Shown: piece by piece, positions 53,397 through 62,889 of the stretch | Numbering within the stretch: the first letter of the stretch is position 1 | Layout: each line of letters opens with the position of its first letter | Assembly: GCF_002797435.1 (NCBI RefSeq) | Contig: NZ_PGEN01000001.1 | Location: 3,408,501-3,472,500 of the forward strand | Reading direction: 5' to 3' | DNA: 64,000 bases | From: Sphingomonas koreensis | GTDB lineage: Bacteria > Pseudomonadota > Alphaproteobacteria > Sphingomonadales > Sphingomonadaceae | Program-made: the position numbers and the translations under genes | The notes under the pieces: model-generated | Seen by the model: the letters and a program-made list of their open reading frames with translations, nothing else | Told to the model about the DNA's origin: nothing | The model's database searches: none

Positions 53397-54581
53397 TCAG
53401 CGCAATGCGGTGACGGCGGGGTCCTTCATACAGGCGTCGACGCGGGCGTCGCTCACGGGTGGCGGCGCGGCGGCGAGGGTGGGGATATCCCATGCGCGGC
53501 CGAGCGATTGCGGGGCGAAACGGCCCGAGGTTTCGCCCGCGCAGGCCTGAATCGCGCGCAGCATCCGCGGCGGGGTCCAATAGCCTTCCCAGGACAGCCG
53601 GAACGTGCCCCAGTGCATCGGCAAGGTGGTGGGGCGGCCCATGCGGTTCCACAATTTGATCGCCTCGCCCGGGCCGATATGGCTGCCGGTGCGCATCTCC
53701 CCCTCCTGGAAGCGGAACGCGCCGATCGGCAGGATCGCGAGGCGGATCGGGCCATAGGACGCGGCCTGATCGGCCCATTTGTAATCGCCCGCACCGGTGT
53801 CGCCGGCGAAGAACAGGTTTCCGCCGGGCAGGGTGACGACGAAGCTGGACCAGAGCGCGCGGTTGCGGTCGGTGAACCAGCGGCTGCCCCAGTGATGGTT
53901 GCGGTTGACGATCACCTCGACGCCGGGCCGCAGCGCAGCGCGCTCGCCCCAGTCCAGCCCGCGCGCCTCGATCCCGGCGGAGCGCAGGATCGTGTCGTTG
54001 CCGAGGCTGGTGATGATCGCGGGCTTGTCGCGTGCCCACAGCCGCTTGAGCGTGGGCAGGTCGAGATGATCGTAGTGATTGTGGCTGACGAGCACCAGGT
54101 CGATCTTCGGTAGCTTGTCGAAATCGATCGCGGGCGCGGTCGTGCGACGGGGGCCGGCAAGACCGAAGGGGCCGGCGACCTCACTCCATATCGGATCGGT
54201 CAGGATATTGAGGCCATTGGCCTGGATCAGCACCGTGGCATGGCCGACCCATGTGGCGCGCATCCCGCCGCCATCGACGCGGGCGGGGGGCATCTCCTTG
54301 TGCACCGCGACGCGATCGGGCCATTCGGGGCGACCGTCGGCGCCGGTCGCCTGGCGCCACAGGAAGCCCGCGCGCCCGCCGCGGCGGTTGCCGGGGACGC
54401 GCACCGTGTCCTCGCCATCGGGATTGAAGAACCGCTCGCCGTCATAATGGCCGCTGTCGGGACCATGATAATAGATGCGGTCGAGATAGCGCGGGACGAT
54501 CGTCACCGCGAGGCAGGCGGTAACCACGGACCAGAGCAGGAGGATCGAGGTCCAGCGCAGGACCGGGCGGACGAAGGACAT
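53397..54581 (-). CDS. Membrane-anchored metallo-beta-lactamase-fold hydrolase (UlaG/NAPE-PLD-like)
   Basis: A 394-residue protein with an N-terminal hydrophobic helix (about 10-30) and the zinc motif HNHYDH at residues 167-172 (His167, His169, Asp171, His172). Later ligands are in NRNHHWGSR and FFAGDTGAGD. This subgroup resembles N-acylphosphatidylethanolamine phospholipase D and UlaG. It is convergent with the siderophore operon with a 16-base spacer. Confidence 0.87.
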   Translation of the reverse strand: MSFVRPVLRWTSILLLWSVVTACLAVTIVPRYLDRIYYHGPDSGHYDGERFFNPDGEDTVRVPGNRRGGRAGFLWRQATGADGRPEWPDRVAVHKEMPPARVDGGGMRATWVGHATVLIQANGLNILTDPIWSEVAGPFGLAGPRRTTAPAIDFDKLPKIDLVLVSHNHYDHLDLPTLKRLWARDKPAIITSLGNDTILRSAGIEARGLDWGERAALRPGVEVIVNRNHHWGSRWFTDRNRALWSSFVVTLPGGNLFFAGDTGAGDYKWADQAASYGPIRLAILPIGAFRFQEGEMRTGSHIGPGEAIKLWNRMGRPTTLPMHWGTFRLSWEGYWTPPRMLRAIQACAGETSGRFAPQSLGRAWDIPTLAAAPPPVSDARVDACMKDPAVTALR

Positions 54582-54620
54582 CGCGATCCTAGATGCGGAT
54601 TGCGGCGGCTGAACTCAAGC

Positions 54621-55540
54621 TCAGAGATTGCCGGCGAGTGCGGCGACGACGCCCATGGTGACGAGGAAGAGGCCGGAGATTTCGCCGCGCGACACGCGCT
54701 CGCCGAGGTAGAAATGGCCGAATGCCATGGTGAAGGCGACCTCGATCTGGCCGACGACGCGGACCAGCGCGACCGGCGCGGTGGCGAAGCCGGTGAACCA
54801 GCAGGCCGAACCGAGCGCCGAGAGCAGCCCGACCTGCCCGGAGACGCGCCAGGTGCGGAAGACCGCGGCGACCTGATCGCGCTCGCGCCAAACCAGCAGC
54901 CCGCCCTGCATCAGCGTCTGGAGCGCGACGGTGACCGCGAGGACGATCAGCACGGCGCGGACATGGTCCTCGGTCTCGACCTGAACCGTCGCGCTGCGGA
55001 TCGCGATCGCGGTGAGCGCGAAGAAGAAGCCCGAGGCGATGCCGTAGCGCGCGCCGGGCTGGCCGAGCGCGCGGAACAGCTCGCCGGGGCTCATGCGCTT
55101 GTTGTCGGCCGAGAGGATCATCACCCCCGCGACGCCGAGCGCGATGCCGATCCAGCTCAACAGGTTGAGCCGCTCGCCGAGCAGCGCGATCGAGAGCAGC
55201 GCGCCCTGCACCGCCTCAGTCTTCGAATAGGCGGTGCCCACCACGAAGTTGCGATGGTCGAACGCCATCAGCAGCAGGTTCGTCGCGACGATCTGCGCCA
55301 GACCCCCGGCGAGGCAATAGACCAGGAACCACGGGCCGAGCGACGGGAAGGCGCCGGGGAACAGGACGAACTCATAGGCGGCCATCATCGCCAGCGCGAA
55401 GGGCAGGCCGTAGAGGTAGCGGACCAGCCCTGCGGCGTTGATCGACAGATCTTGCTTACCCGCCGCTGCACCGCGGTGCGCCACGGCTGGAACACCGCCG
55501 CGATCAGCGTCGCGGGAAGCCAGATGGCGGAGGTGATCAT
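54621..55540 (-). pseudogene. EamA/DMT-type transporter with a frameshift near the start
   Basis: The N-terminus MITSAIWLPATLIAAVFQ starts at ATG 55538-55540, overlapping the previous gene stop (ATGA). It continues to QRRV and then is out of frame; the rest (KQDLSINAAGLVRYLYG onward, about 280 residues, ten helices) is in another frame. At 55455-55460 the sequence reads CGG CGG GT AAG CAA, which one added base would restore. Sequencing error is possible. Family: drug/metabolite exporter, substrate unknown. Confidence 0.82.
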
Positions 55541-56013
55541 AGCGGCCAGATTCGTTTTGCGACGCTCTTGAATTGCGTGATCGCGAGCGCGTTTCGTTTC
55601 TGTTTCGCCGCGGAGACACCAGCCAGGCGGGCTGCGATGGCGGCTTCGCTTGCCTCCCAGATTTCCAGCGCATCGAGCGAGCCGCGGTCGAGCAGCACCA
55701 ACTGCACGACGTCGAACTGATCGCCGCATTTGATCGAGGGGCAGAGGCCGCGATAGCGATCTGCGGGATCAACAGCGCGCCCCTTGATCTGGATGCGGCA
55801 GAGCTTTCCGTCACGCACTTGCGTGGCATCGTAACCGGGCGTGCGTGGCGGGACGAGGTCGATACCCAGCTTCTCCGCCGCTTCCAGCTCGGCGACTTCG
55901 CCGGTCACGCCCAGCGGTTTTCCGGTCGCCATATAGTAGCGGGCGGCCAACTGCTTAGCTTCGCGCAAAAGTGCACGAATGTTGTGGGGAGACGCTTCAG
56001 CCGCCAACCTCAC
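55537..56013 (-). CDS. PD-(D/E)XK-like protein (DUF6998-type)
   Basis: A 158-residue protein starting at GTG 56011-56013, overlapping the fumarase stop (GTGA). A nuclease-like core is visible: GKPLGVTGEVAELEAAEKLG, then GYDATQ with Asp62 and RIQIKGR with Gln75 and Lys77, the spacing of PD-(D/E)XK enzymes. Whether it cuts DNA is unknown. Its position between a TCA-cycle gene and a transporter is unusual for a nuclease. Confidence 0.7.
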   Translation of the reverse strand: MRLAAEASPHNIRALLREAKQLAARYYMATGKPLGVTGEVAELEAAEKLGIDLVPPRTPGYDATQVRDGKLCRIQIKGRAVDPADRYRGLCPSIKCGDQFDVVQLVLLDRGSLDALEIWEASEAAIAARLAGVSAAKQKRNALAITQFKSVAKRIWPL

Positions 56014-57533
56014 GCCCCTTCGAGCAGCTTTTCCTTCGCGATCTTCTCTTTCCAGACGAGCGGGGCGAGCTGGTGGACGTTGTTGCCCTCGGCATCGACG
56101 GCGACGGTGACGGGGAAGTCCTGCACCTCGAACTCGTAGATCGCTTCCATGCCCAGATCCTCGAAGCCGACGACCTTGCTGCCCTTGATCGCGCGCGCCA
56201 CCAGATAGGCGGCGCCGCCGACGGCCATCAGGTACGCGCTCTTCGCATCGCGGATCGCATCGGTGGCCGCCGGGCCGCGCTCGGCCTTGCCGACGCAGGC
56301 GAGCAGGCCCTGGTCGAGCATCATCCGCATGAACTTGTCCATGCGCGTCGCGGTGGTGGGGCCGGCGGGGCCGACCACTTCCTCGCCGACCGGATCGACC
56401 GGGCCGACATAATAGATGACCCGGCCCTTGAACTCGACGGGCAGTTCCTCGCCCGCCGCCAGCATGTCGGCGATGCGCTTGTGCGCGGCGTCGCGGCCGG
56501 TGAGCATCTTGCCGTTGAGCAGCAGGCGGTCGCCCTGCTTCCAGCTCTGCACGACCTCAGGCGTCAGCGCGTCGAGGTCGACGCGGATCGCGGCCTTGTC
56601 CGGCGTCCAGTTGACGTCGGGCCATTCGTCCAGCTTGGGCGCCTCCAGATAGGCCGGACCCGAGCCGTCGAGGGTGAAGTGCGCATGGCGGGTGGCGGCG
56701 CAGTTGGGGATCATCGCCACCGGCTTGCCCGCGGCATGGCACGGTGCGTCCATGATCTTGACGTCGAGGATGGTGGCGAGGCCGCCCAGCCCCTGCGCAC
56801 CGATGCCGAGCGCGTTGACCTTGTCGAAGATTTCGATGCGCAGCTTCTCGATATCGTTCCGGGGGCCGCGTTCCTTGAGCGTCGCCATGTCGATCTGCTC
56901 CATCAGCGCCTTCTTGGCGAGGAGCACGCAATGCTCCGCAGTGCCACCGATGCCGATGCCGAGCATGCCCGGCGGGCACCAGCCGGCGCCCATCTGGGGC
57001 AGCATCTCGATCACCCAGTCGACGATCGAGTCGCTGGGGTTCATCATCTTGAACTTGGACTTGTTCTCGCTGCCGCCGCCCTTGGCCGCGACGTCGATAT
57101 GCACCTTGTCGCCCGCGACCATCTCGACATGGAGCACGCAGGGCGTGTTGTCGCGGGTGTTGCGGCGGGTGAAGGCGGGATCGGCGAGGACCGAGGCGCG
57201 CAGCTTGTTCTCCGGGTTGAGGTACGCGCGGCGCACGCCCTCATCGACGACTTCCTGCAGGCTGCGCGAGGTATCGTCGAGGCGGCAGTCCATGCCCCAT
57301 TTGACGAACACGTTGACGATGCCGGTGTCCTGGCAGATCGGGCGGTGCCCCTCGGCGCACATGCGGCTGTTGGTCAGGATCTGGGCGATCGCGTCCTTGG
57401 CGGCGGGCGATTGCTCGGCCGTGTACGCCTCACCCAGCGCGCGGATGTAATCCATCGGGTGATAGTAGCTGATGAACTGGAGCGCGTCGGCGACGCTGTC
57501 GATCAGATCGGCGGCCTTGATCGTGACGGTCAT
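56010..57533 (-). CDS. Fumarate hydratase class I, iron-sulfur, two-domain
   Basis: A 507-residue enzyme hydrating fumarate to malate. I start at ATG 57531-57533 (MTVTIKAADL) with GGGA seven bases upstream; ATG 57539 is possible. The iron-sulfur ligand region has ICQDTGI (Cys67), MLGIGIGGTAEHC and IPNCAATRH. The C-terminal domain has VGPAGPTTATRMD. FumA/FumB length. L-tartrate dehydratases look alike but the full-length class I form favours fumarase. It leads the operon with the DUF6998-type and EamA genes. Confidence 0.93.
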   Translation of the reverse strand: MTVTIKAADLIDSVADALQFISYYHPMDYIRALGEAYTAEQSPAAKDAIAQILTNSRMCAEGHRPICQDTGIVNVFVKWGMDCRLDDTSRSLQEVVDEGVRRAYLNPENKLRASVLADPAFTRRNTRDNTPCVLHVEMVAGDKVHIDVAAKGGGSENKSKFKMMNPSDSIVDWVIEMLPQMGAGWCPPGMLGIGIGGTAEHCVLLAKKALMEQIDMATLKERGPRNDIEKLRIEIFDKVNALGIGAQGLGGLATILDVKIMDAPCHAAGKPVAMIPNCAATRHAHFTLDGSGPAYLEAPKLDEWPDVNWTPDKAAIRVDLDALTPEVVQSWKQGDRLLLNGKMLTGRDAAHKRIADMLAAGEELPVEFKGRVIYYVGPVDPVGEEVVGPAGPTTATRMDKFMRMMLDQGLLACVGKAERGPAATDAIRDAKSAYLMAVGGAAYLVARAIKGSKVVGFEDLGMEAIYEFEVQDFPVTVAVDAEGNNVHQLAPLVWKEKIAKEKLLEGA

Positions 57534-57610
57534 GTGCATGTCCCTGCATGTCTGTTTTGCGGGACCCTTTAGCGGATGACAGGCCGGGCGCCACCCGCTA
57601 ACCGCGCGGC

Positions 57611-58000
57611 GTGTTCCGGCGTCTTGTCCTCCACCATCCCAGGCTGGCCGCCGCGCTGACCGCGCTGGCGCTGGCGATGAAGGTGGCCGTCCCCGCCGGG
57701 TTCATGCCCGTCGCGGCGCCGGGACAGATGATGGTGCTGGTGTGCACCGAATTCGGGCCGCAGCAGGTCGCGATCGACGTGCCGGGAATGCCAGCCAAGC
57801 CGGACGACGCCGCCAAGATGGACCCGCCCTGCGCCTTTGCCGGGCTGGGGCTGGCATGGCTGCCCGGCGCGGACGCGGTGCTGCTCGCCGCGGCGCTGGT
57901 CTTCATCCTTGCGCTGGGCTTCGTTGCGGTGGCCGCGCCGCGGCTTGTGCGCCCCCCCTATTTGCGGCCGCCGTTGCGCGGACCGCCGACGACCGCCTGA
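57611..58000 (+). CDS. DUF2946-like protein preceding copper-type receptor
   Basis: A 129-residue protein from GTG 57611 (MFRRLVLHHPRLAAALTALA). It has an N-terminal hydrophobic helix, a short region with VCTEFGPQQVAIDVP and PPCAFAGLG, and a second helix before a Pro/Arg-rich tail RPPYLRPPLRGPP. DUF2946 members often flank copper receptors and have two cysteines (here Cys in VCTE and PCAF). It is divergent from fumarase. Confidence 0.75.
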   Translation: MFRRLVLHHPRLAAALTALALAMKVAVPAGFMPVAAPGQMMVLVCTEFGPQQVAIDVPGMPAKPDDAAKMDPPCAFAGLGLAWLPGADAVLLAAALVFILALGFVAVAAPRLVRPPYLRPPLRGPPTTA

Positions 58001-58018
58001 TCCTTTCGCCCAATTGAC

Positions 58019-58050
58019 GAAACGCGCGTGCGGCAAGTGCCGTGCGCCGA
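58019..58050 (+). promoter_or_regulatory. Possible leader hairpin before copper-type receptor
   Basis: GCGTGCGGCA-AG-TGCCGTGCGC can fold with two G-U pairs in the 65-base spacer between the DUF2946-like and receptor genes. Regulatory role is a guess. Confidence 0.25.
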
Positions 58051-58065
58051 TCAGGACCATTCGAC

Positions 58066-60108
58066 ATGAAAACCTACACTGCGGCGGCGCTGCTCGCCGC
58101 CACTTGTCTTGCCGTTCCCGCATGGGCGGCCGAGGACTCACAGGCGCGCGAGCCCGAGATCATCGTGACCGGCAAGGCCAATCCCGACGACCCGCCGGTG
58201 GTTGCCGAAGCGCGTGAGCGCCTTTCGCGCACCCCCGGCGCGGTCGCGGTGGTCGCGGCCGAGACGTTCGAGGACCGGCTCGCGATCGGCATGCCCGATG
58301 TGCTGCGCGACGTGCCGGGCGTACTCGCCAACAAACGCTATGGCGAGGAATCGCGCCTGTCGATCCGCGGATCGGGGATCGGGCAGGGCTTTCACCAGCG
58401 CGGCGTGCTGATCGCCGAGAATGGCGTGTCCTTCGCCGATGCCGACGGCTTTTCGGACTTCCAGAAGGCCGACGTGCTCACCGCGCGGCTGGTCGAGGTG
58501 TACAAGGGCGGCAATGCGCTGCGCTTCGGCGGGGCGCAACTCGGCGGGGCGGTGAACCTCGTCACCACCAATGGCCGCACCACGCCGTCCACGCTGCTGC
58601 TGCGCGCCGAGGGCGGAAGCTATGACAGCTGGCGCGGCCAGGCCGCGGCCGGCGGGGTGATCGGCAAGTTCGACCTCTATGGTTCGATCAATGGCTACAA
58701 GGCCGATGGCTATCGCGAGCGTTCTGACAGCGAGCAGCTGCGCGGCACGATCAACCTCGGCTACCGGCTGGGCGAGGACAGCGAGGTTCGCCTGATCGCC
58801 ACCGCGGCGACGATCGAGCAAGGCGTGCCCGGCACGCTGACGCTGGCGCAGACGCGCGCCAATCCGCGTCAGGCGAGTGCGGCGGCGCTGGCCGGCCGCT
58901 GGTCGCGCGATCAGGATGTGCGCCGCATAACGCTGCAGACCCGGCTGCGTCTGTCCGAAGGGCTGGTGTTCGAGGGCGGGGTCTATGCCACCGGCACCGA
59001 TTTGCGCCACCCGATCCCGATCGTGATCGAGCAGGATATCCATACCGAGGGCGCGTTCGGCCGCTTCGACCTGTCGGGCGAGATCGGCGGGCATCGCGCC
59101 GATCTGTTCTTCGGGGCGAGCTTCCGCACCGGGGCGGTCGATCAGCAGATCTACGTCAATAATGCCGGTGCCAACGGGATGAGGATCGGCGACGCGCTGC
59201 AGAAGGCGAGCGGGCTGGACCTGTTCGCCGAAGGGCGGTTCTTCGTGACCGACGAGCTGGCGCTGGTGGCGGGTGCGAGCTGGGGCCATGCCAGCCGCGA
59301 CTTCACCAACCGGCTGGCCAATCGCGGGGACGAGACCGACTTCGAATGGCTCGCCCCGCGCTTCGGTGCGCTGTGGGAACGCGGCGGGACCCAGGTCTAT
59401 TTCAACATCACCAAATCGGTCGAGCCGCCGACCTTCGGCGCATTGGCGCAATCGGGTTATTCGGGCTTCGCCTTCGTGCCCGTCGAGCCGCAGCGCGCCT
59501 GGACGGTCGAGATCGGCACGCGCGGGCGCAGCGGTGCGTTCTCATGGGATGTCGCCGCCTATCGCGCCGCGGTGCGGGGCGAGATGCTCAACTTCAACGT
59601 TACGCCGAACATCCCGGCGGCGACCTTCAATGCGGAGCGAACCCGGCATACGGGCATGGAGGCGAGCGTCGACTGGCGGATCGTCGATGCGGGCGGAACG
59701 TTGCTGCGGTTGCGCCAGACCTGGGCCTGGTCGGACTTCACCTTCGTGAAGGACGCGACCTATGGCGATAACCGCCTGCCGGTGGTGCCCGAGCATCAGT
59801 TGCGCACCTCGCTGCGCTACGAGCATCCCGTGGGCGCATGGATCGAGCCGATGCTCGACTGGCGGCCCAAGGACGTGTGGGTGGACTATCGCAACACGCT
59901 GAAGGCGCCCGGCTACGTGTTGGTGCACCTCTCCGCCGGGATCGATCTGCCGGGCGGTGTGACGCTGTTCGCCGACGCGCGCAACCTCACCGACAAGATC
60001 CATGTCCCCGAGTTCGGGGCGGTGGTGAACGCCGATGGCGCCGATCAGGCGGTGTTCTATCCCGGCGAAGGACGCTCGCTGTTCGGCGGCGTGCGGGTGC
60101 GCTTCTGA
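58066..60108 (+). CDS. TonB-dependent receptor, probable copper uptake
   Basis: A 680-residue receptor from ATG 58066 (MKTYTAAALLAATCLAVPAW). Plug: EIIVTGKA (TonB box-like), VLRDVPGVLANKRYGEES, LVEVYKGGNALRFGGAQLGGAVN; barrel ends LFGGVRVRF. The plug resembles YncD/FecA-like receptors more than the classic OprC copper type, but the flanking DUF2946-like and small lipoprotein genes are copper-cassette partners. Its stop overlaps the next ATG (TGATG). Confidence 0.88.
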   Translation: MKTYTAAALLAATCLAVPAWAAEDSQAREPEIIVTGKANPDDPPVVAEARERLSRTPGAVAVVAAETFEDRLAIGMPDVLRDVPGVLANKRYGEESRLSIRGSGIGQGFHQRGVLIAENGVSFADADGFSDFQKADVLTARLVEVYKGGNALRFGGAQLGGAVNLVTTNGRTTPSTLLLRAEGGSYDSWRGQAAAGGVIGKFDLYGSINGYKADGYRERSDSEQLRGTINLGYRLGEDSEVRLIATAATIEQGVPGTLTLAQTRANPRQASAAALAGRWSRDQDVRRITLQTRLRLSEGLVFEGGVYATGTDLRHPIPIVIEQDIHTEGAFGRFDLSGEIGGHRADLFFGASFRTGAVDQQIYVNNAGANGMRIGDALQKASGLDLFAEGRFFVTDELALVAGASWGHASRDFTNRLANRGDETDFEWLAPRFGALWERGGTQVYFNITKSVEPPTFGALAQSGYSGFAFVPVEPQRAWTVEIGTRGRSGAFSWDVAAYRAAVRGEMLNFNVTPNIPAATFNAERTRHTGMEASVDWRIVDAGGTLLRLRQTWAWSDFTFVKDATYGDNRLPVVPEHQLRTSLRYEHPVGAWIEPMLDWRPKDVWVDYRNTLKAPGYVLVHLSAGIDLPGGVTLFADARNLTDKIHVPEFGAVVNADGADQAVFYPGEGRSLFGGVRVRF

Positions 60109-60512
60109 TGCGCGGGGCGATCCTTGCGCTCGCCCTGCTCCTTCCTGCGGCGGCGTGTTCGCCGTCGCAGGATCGGGAGGCCGCGGCGATCACCGCAGTG
60201 ATGCGGGGCCTGTTCGACAAGCCCGGATTGCCGCTCGATGCCGGGCCGGTCGCGGTGAGCGGCGCGCATGCCGTGGCCGACTGGACTCAGGGGGCGATGG
60301 GTGGACGTGCACTGTTGGAGCGGCGTGGCGGAAAATGGGTGATCCGTTTGTGCAGCGGCGATTCACTGCGCGATGCGACGGTGCTGCGGGCGGCGCGCGT
60401 TCCGGAGGCCGATGCCGCGGCGATCGCCGCCGGGCTGGCGGAGGCCGAGCGATCGGTTCCCGCCGAGCGGCTGACGCGCATGGCCAGCTTCAAGGGCACG
60501 GTCGAGATGTGA
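60108..60512 (+). CDS. Copper-uptake-associated small lipoprotein
   Basis: A 134-residue lipoprotein: signal MRGAILALALLLPAAACSP with the acylated Cys17. The core AVSGAHAVADWTQGAMGGRALLERR, then GGKWVIRLCSGDSLRD matches a small protein family found downstream of copper-type receptors (copper uptake system-associated). Probably periplasmic, metal-handling role inferred. Coupled to the receptor by TGATG. Confidence 0.8.
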   Translation: MRGAILALALLLPAAACSPSQDREAAAITAVMRGLFDKPGLPLDAGPVAVSGAHAVADWTQGAMGGRALLERRGGKWVIRLCSGDSLRDATVLRAARVPEADAAAIAAGLAEAERSVPAERLTRMASFKGTVEM

Positions 60513-60521
60513 CGACGCGGG

Positions 60522-61538
60522 TCAGGACGTGCAGCCGCCGTCCCTGACCCCGCTGACGCTGCCGGTGCCGAGAATGATCTTGGCGCGGCGCGAGAAGGTC
60601 AGCGCCTGCCACCGCCCCGAATTCCCGGTGGCGGTGCGGCTGCGCAGGAAGGTGAGGTGGAGCAGCTCGACCTGCTCGTCGTTGATCCGGCCGGTGTCGA
60701 TCAGGCAGGTCCATTGATCGACATTCCATTGATAGTCGCGGCCGACACCGTCCTGGTCGACCGCTTCGCTCAACCCCTTGTACCATGCGAGCATCGCCTT
60801 GAGCCGCGCCGGGCGCTCGGTGACGGGGAGCGCGGCGAGCTTGCGGCGCAGGCGGGCGGCGTCCTCGTCATTGGGCAGGGTCTTTTGCTGGACGCGGGTG
60901 TCGATCGCCCAGCGGACTTTGCGTGGCGTGATCGGACCGGTTGGCCAGAGGCGGAACAGCTCGGCACGGACTTCGAGCAGCAGCGCGACATAGGTGTCGG
61001 TCTGCACCTGGAGCATCGCGTCATGCTCGAAGAGGCGGGTCAGCTCGGCGAGGGCGACGGGGTTGAGCTTTCCGTCGGGGCCATGGGCAGCGAGGATCGC
61101 GGCGCGGCATGTGTCGCGGACGGGCGTGTCCAGGCAGTGTTTCGAGAAGAACAGCTTGCCATAGGTCGGGGCGAGATCGCGAAGGGTGCGCTTGAAGCGG
61201 CCGCGGCTGCGGAAGCCGTCGCGCCACGCCTTGAGGACGGGCTGGAGGCTGCCGGTGCCGTAATTCCATTGCGACATGCCGACCGAGACCAGCATCGAGT
61301 CGAAATTACCGACCGGCATCGCCCAGCAGCCCATCGTCTCGGGGATCGAGGTCTCGCGCATCCGGGCAAAGATTTCGGCGCGGTCGAGGCCGATCTGGGC
61401 GAGCTGGGGCGCGGCCTGCGGGTCGATGACGATATGGGGCAGGTCGCCCACCTCGCGGCAAGGCGGGCGATCCTGCGCGGCGGCGGTGCCCATCCAGCCG
61501 AGCGATAGCGCCGCGAGCGCGATGATCCCTCTGTGCAT
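60522..61538 (-). CDS. Secreted hypothetical protein, possible lysozyme-like domain
   Basis: A 338-residue protein with signal peptide MHRGIIALAALSLGWMGTAAA. The middle contains ETMGCWAMPVGNFDSMLVSVG and MSQWNYGTGSLQPVL, a pattern seen in phage-type muramidase/peptidoglycan-binding proteins, where the first glutamate may be catalytic. Cysteines flank this core (GCW, KHC, DTC). Assignment is tentative. It lies 42 bases downstream of hslU. Confidence 0.6.
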   Translation of the reverse strand: MHRGIIALAALSLGWMGTAAAQDRPPCREVGDLPHIVIDPQAAPQLAQIGLDRAEIFARMRETSIPETMGCWAMPVGNFDSMLVSVGMSQWNYGTGSLQPVLKAWRDGFRSRGRFKRTLRDLAPTYGKLFFSKHCLDTPVRDTCRAAILAAHGPDGKLNPVALAELTRLFEHDAMLQVQTDTYVALLLEVRAELFRLWPTGPITPRKVRWAIDTRVQQKTLPNDEDAARLRRKLAALPVTERPARLKAMLAWYKGLSEAVDQDGVGRDYQWNVDQWTCLIDTGRINDEQVELLHLTFLRSRTATGNSGRWQALTFSRRAKIILGTGSVSGVRDGGCTS

Positions 61539-61579
61539 GCCGCCACCCTGCCGTCCGGGCGGGGCGGCGGCAAGCAGGG

Positions 61580-62872
61580 TCAGAGCACGTAGCGGCTGAG
61601 GTCCGTGTTCCGCGCGATACTGGCGAGCTGGCCGTCGACATAGGCGGCGTCGACGGTGAGCGAGGCGCCGTTGCGGTCTTCGGCGTCGAAGCTGACTTCC
61701 TCGAGCAGCTTCTCCATCACGGTCTGGAGCCGGCGCGCGCCGATATTCTCGACCTCGGCATTCACCTCGGCGGCGATGCGCGCGATCGCGCGGATGCCGT
61801 CGTCGGTGAAGGCGATCGTTACCCCCTCGGTCCCGATCAGCGCCTTATACTGTTCGGGCAGCGATGCCTTGGTGTCCGAAAGGATCGACACGAAATCATC
61901 CTCGGTCAGGCCCTTCAGCTCGACGCGGATCGGCAGACGGCCCTGAAGCTCGGGCAGCAGGTCGCTCGGCTTGGCGACATGGAACGCGCCCGATGCGATG
62001 AACAGGATATGGTCGGTCTTCATCGGCCCGTATTTGGTCGAGACCGTCGTACCCTCGATCAGCGGCAGCAGGTCGCGCTGCACGCCCTCGCGGCTGACCG
62101 AACCGCCGCGCACGTCGCTCACCGCGATCTTGTCGATCTCGTCGAGGAAGACGATGCCATTGGCCTCGGCATCCGCCAGCGCCACGCGCGCGACATCGTC
62201 CTGGTCCAGCCTTTTGTCGGCTTCCTCCTCGACCAGCTTGGCCCAGGCGGCATGGACGTTCATCTTGCGGCGCTTCAATTGCGGGCCGCCAAAGCCCTTC
62301 ATCATCTCGCCCAGGTTGATCATCTGCGGGCCGGCGCCGGGGATCTCGAACGGCATCCCGCCGGTCGCCTCGACCTCGATCTCGATCTCGGTGTTGTCGA
62401 GATGGCCGGCATTGAGCCGCTCGCGGAACGCCTCGCGCGTCGCCTGGCTGCTGTCCTTGCCGGTCAGCGCGTCGAGCAGGCGGGTCATCGCCGCGGCTTC
62501 GGCCTTGTCCTTGACGGCGGTCCGGCGGCGTTCGCGCTCCAGCCGGATTGCTTCCTCGACCAGGTCGCGGGCGATCTGCTCGACGTCACGGCCGACATAG
62601 CCGACTTCGGTGAACTTGGTCGCCTCGACCTTGACGAACGGCGCGTCGGCCAGCTTGGCGAGGCGGCGGCTGATCTCGGTCTTGCCGCAGCCGGTCGGCC
62701 CGATCATGAGGATGTTCTTGGGGGTGACCTCGTCGCGCAGATCGGCCTTGAGCTGCTGGCGGCGCCAGCGGTTGCGCATCGCAACGGCGACTGCGCGCTT
62801 GGCTTCCTTCTGGCCGATAATGTGCGCGTCGAGCGCAGCGACGATGGTCTTGGGGGTCAGGTTGTCGTTCAT
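61580..62872 (-). CDS. hslU: HslU, ATPase subunit of HslVU protease
   Basis: A 430-residue AAA+ unfoldase. Walker A is GPTGCGKTE, Walker [11 protein letters not shown], with the I-domain between and the C-terminal RYVL that docks into HslV. Length is normal. It unfolds substrates for HslV, using ATP, in the cytoplasm. Its partner hslV ends at 63956, but an aldo/keto reductase gene lies between them. Gap to the upstream AKR stop: 17 bases. Confidence 0.97.
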   Translation of the reverse strand: MNDNLTPKTIVAALDAHIIGQKEAKRAVAVAMRNRWRRQQLKADLRDEVTPKNILMIGPTGCGKTEISRRLAKLADAPFVKVEATKFTEVGYVGRDVEQIARDLVEEAIRLERERRRTAVKDKAEAAAMTRLLDALTGKDSSQATREAFRERLNAGHLDNTEIEIEVEATGGMPFEIPGAGPQMINLGEMMKGFGGPQLKRRKMNVHAAWAKLVEEEADKRLDQDDVARVALADAEANGIVFLDEIDKIAVSDVRGGSVSREGVQRDLLPLIEGTTVSTKYGPMKTDHILFIASGAFHVAKPSDLLPELQGRLPIRVELKGLTEDDFVSILSDTKASLPEQYKALIGTEGVTIAFTDDGIRAIARIAAEVNAEVENIGARRLQTVMEKLLEEVSFDAEDRNGASLTVDAAYVDGQLASIARNTDLSRYVL

Positions 62873-62889
62873 TCCAGGGGGTTCGATTC

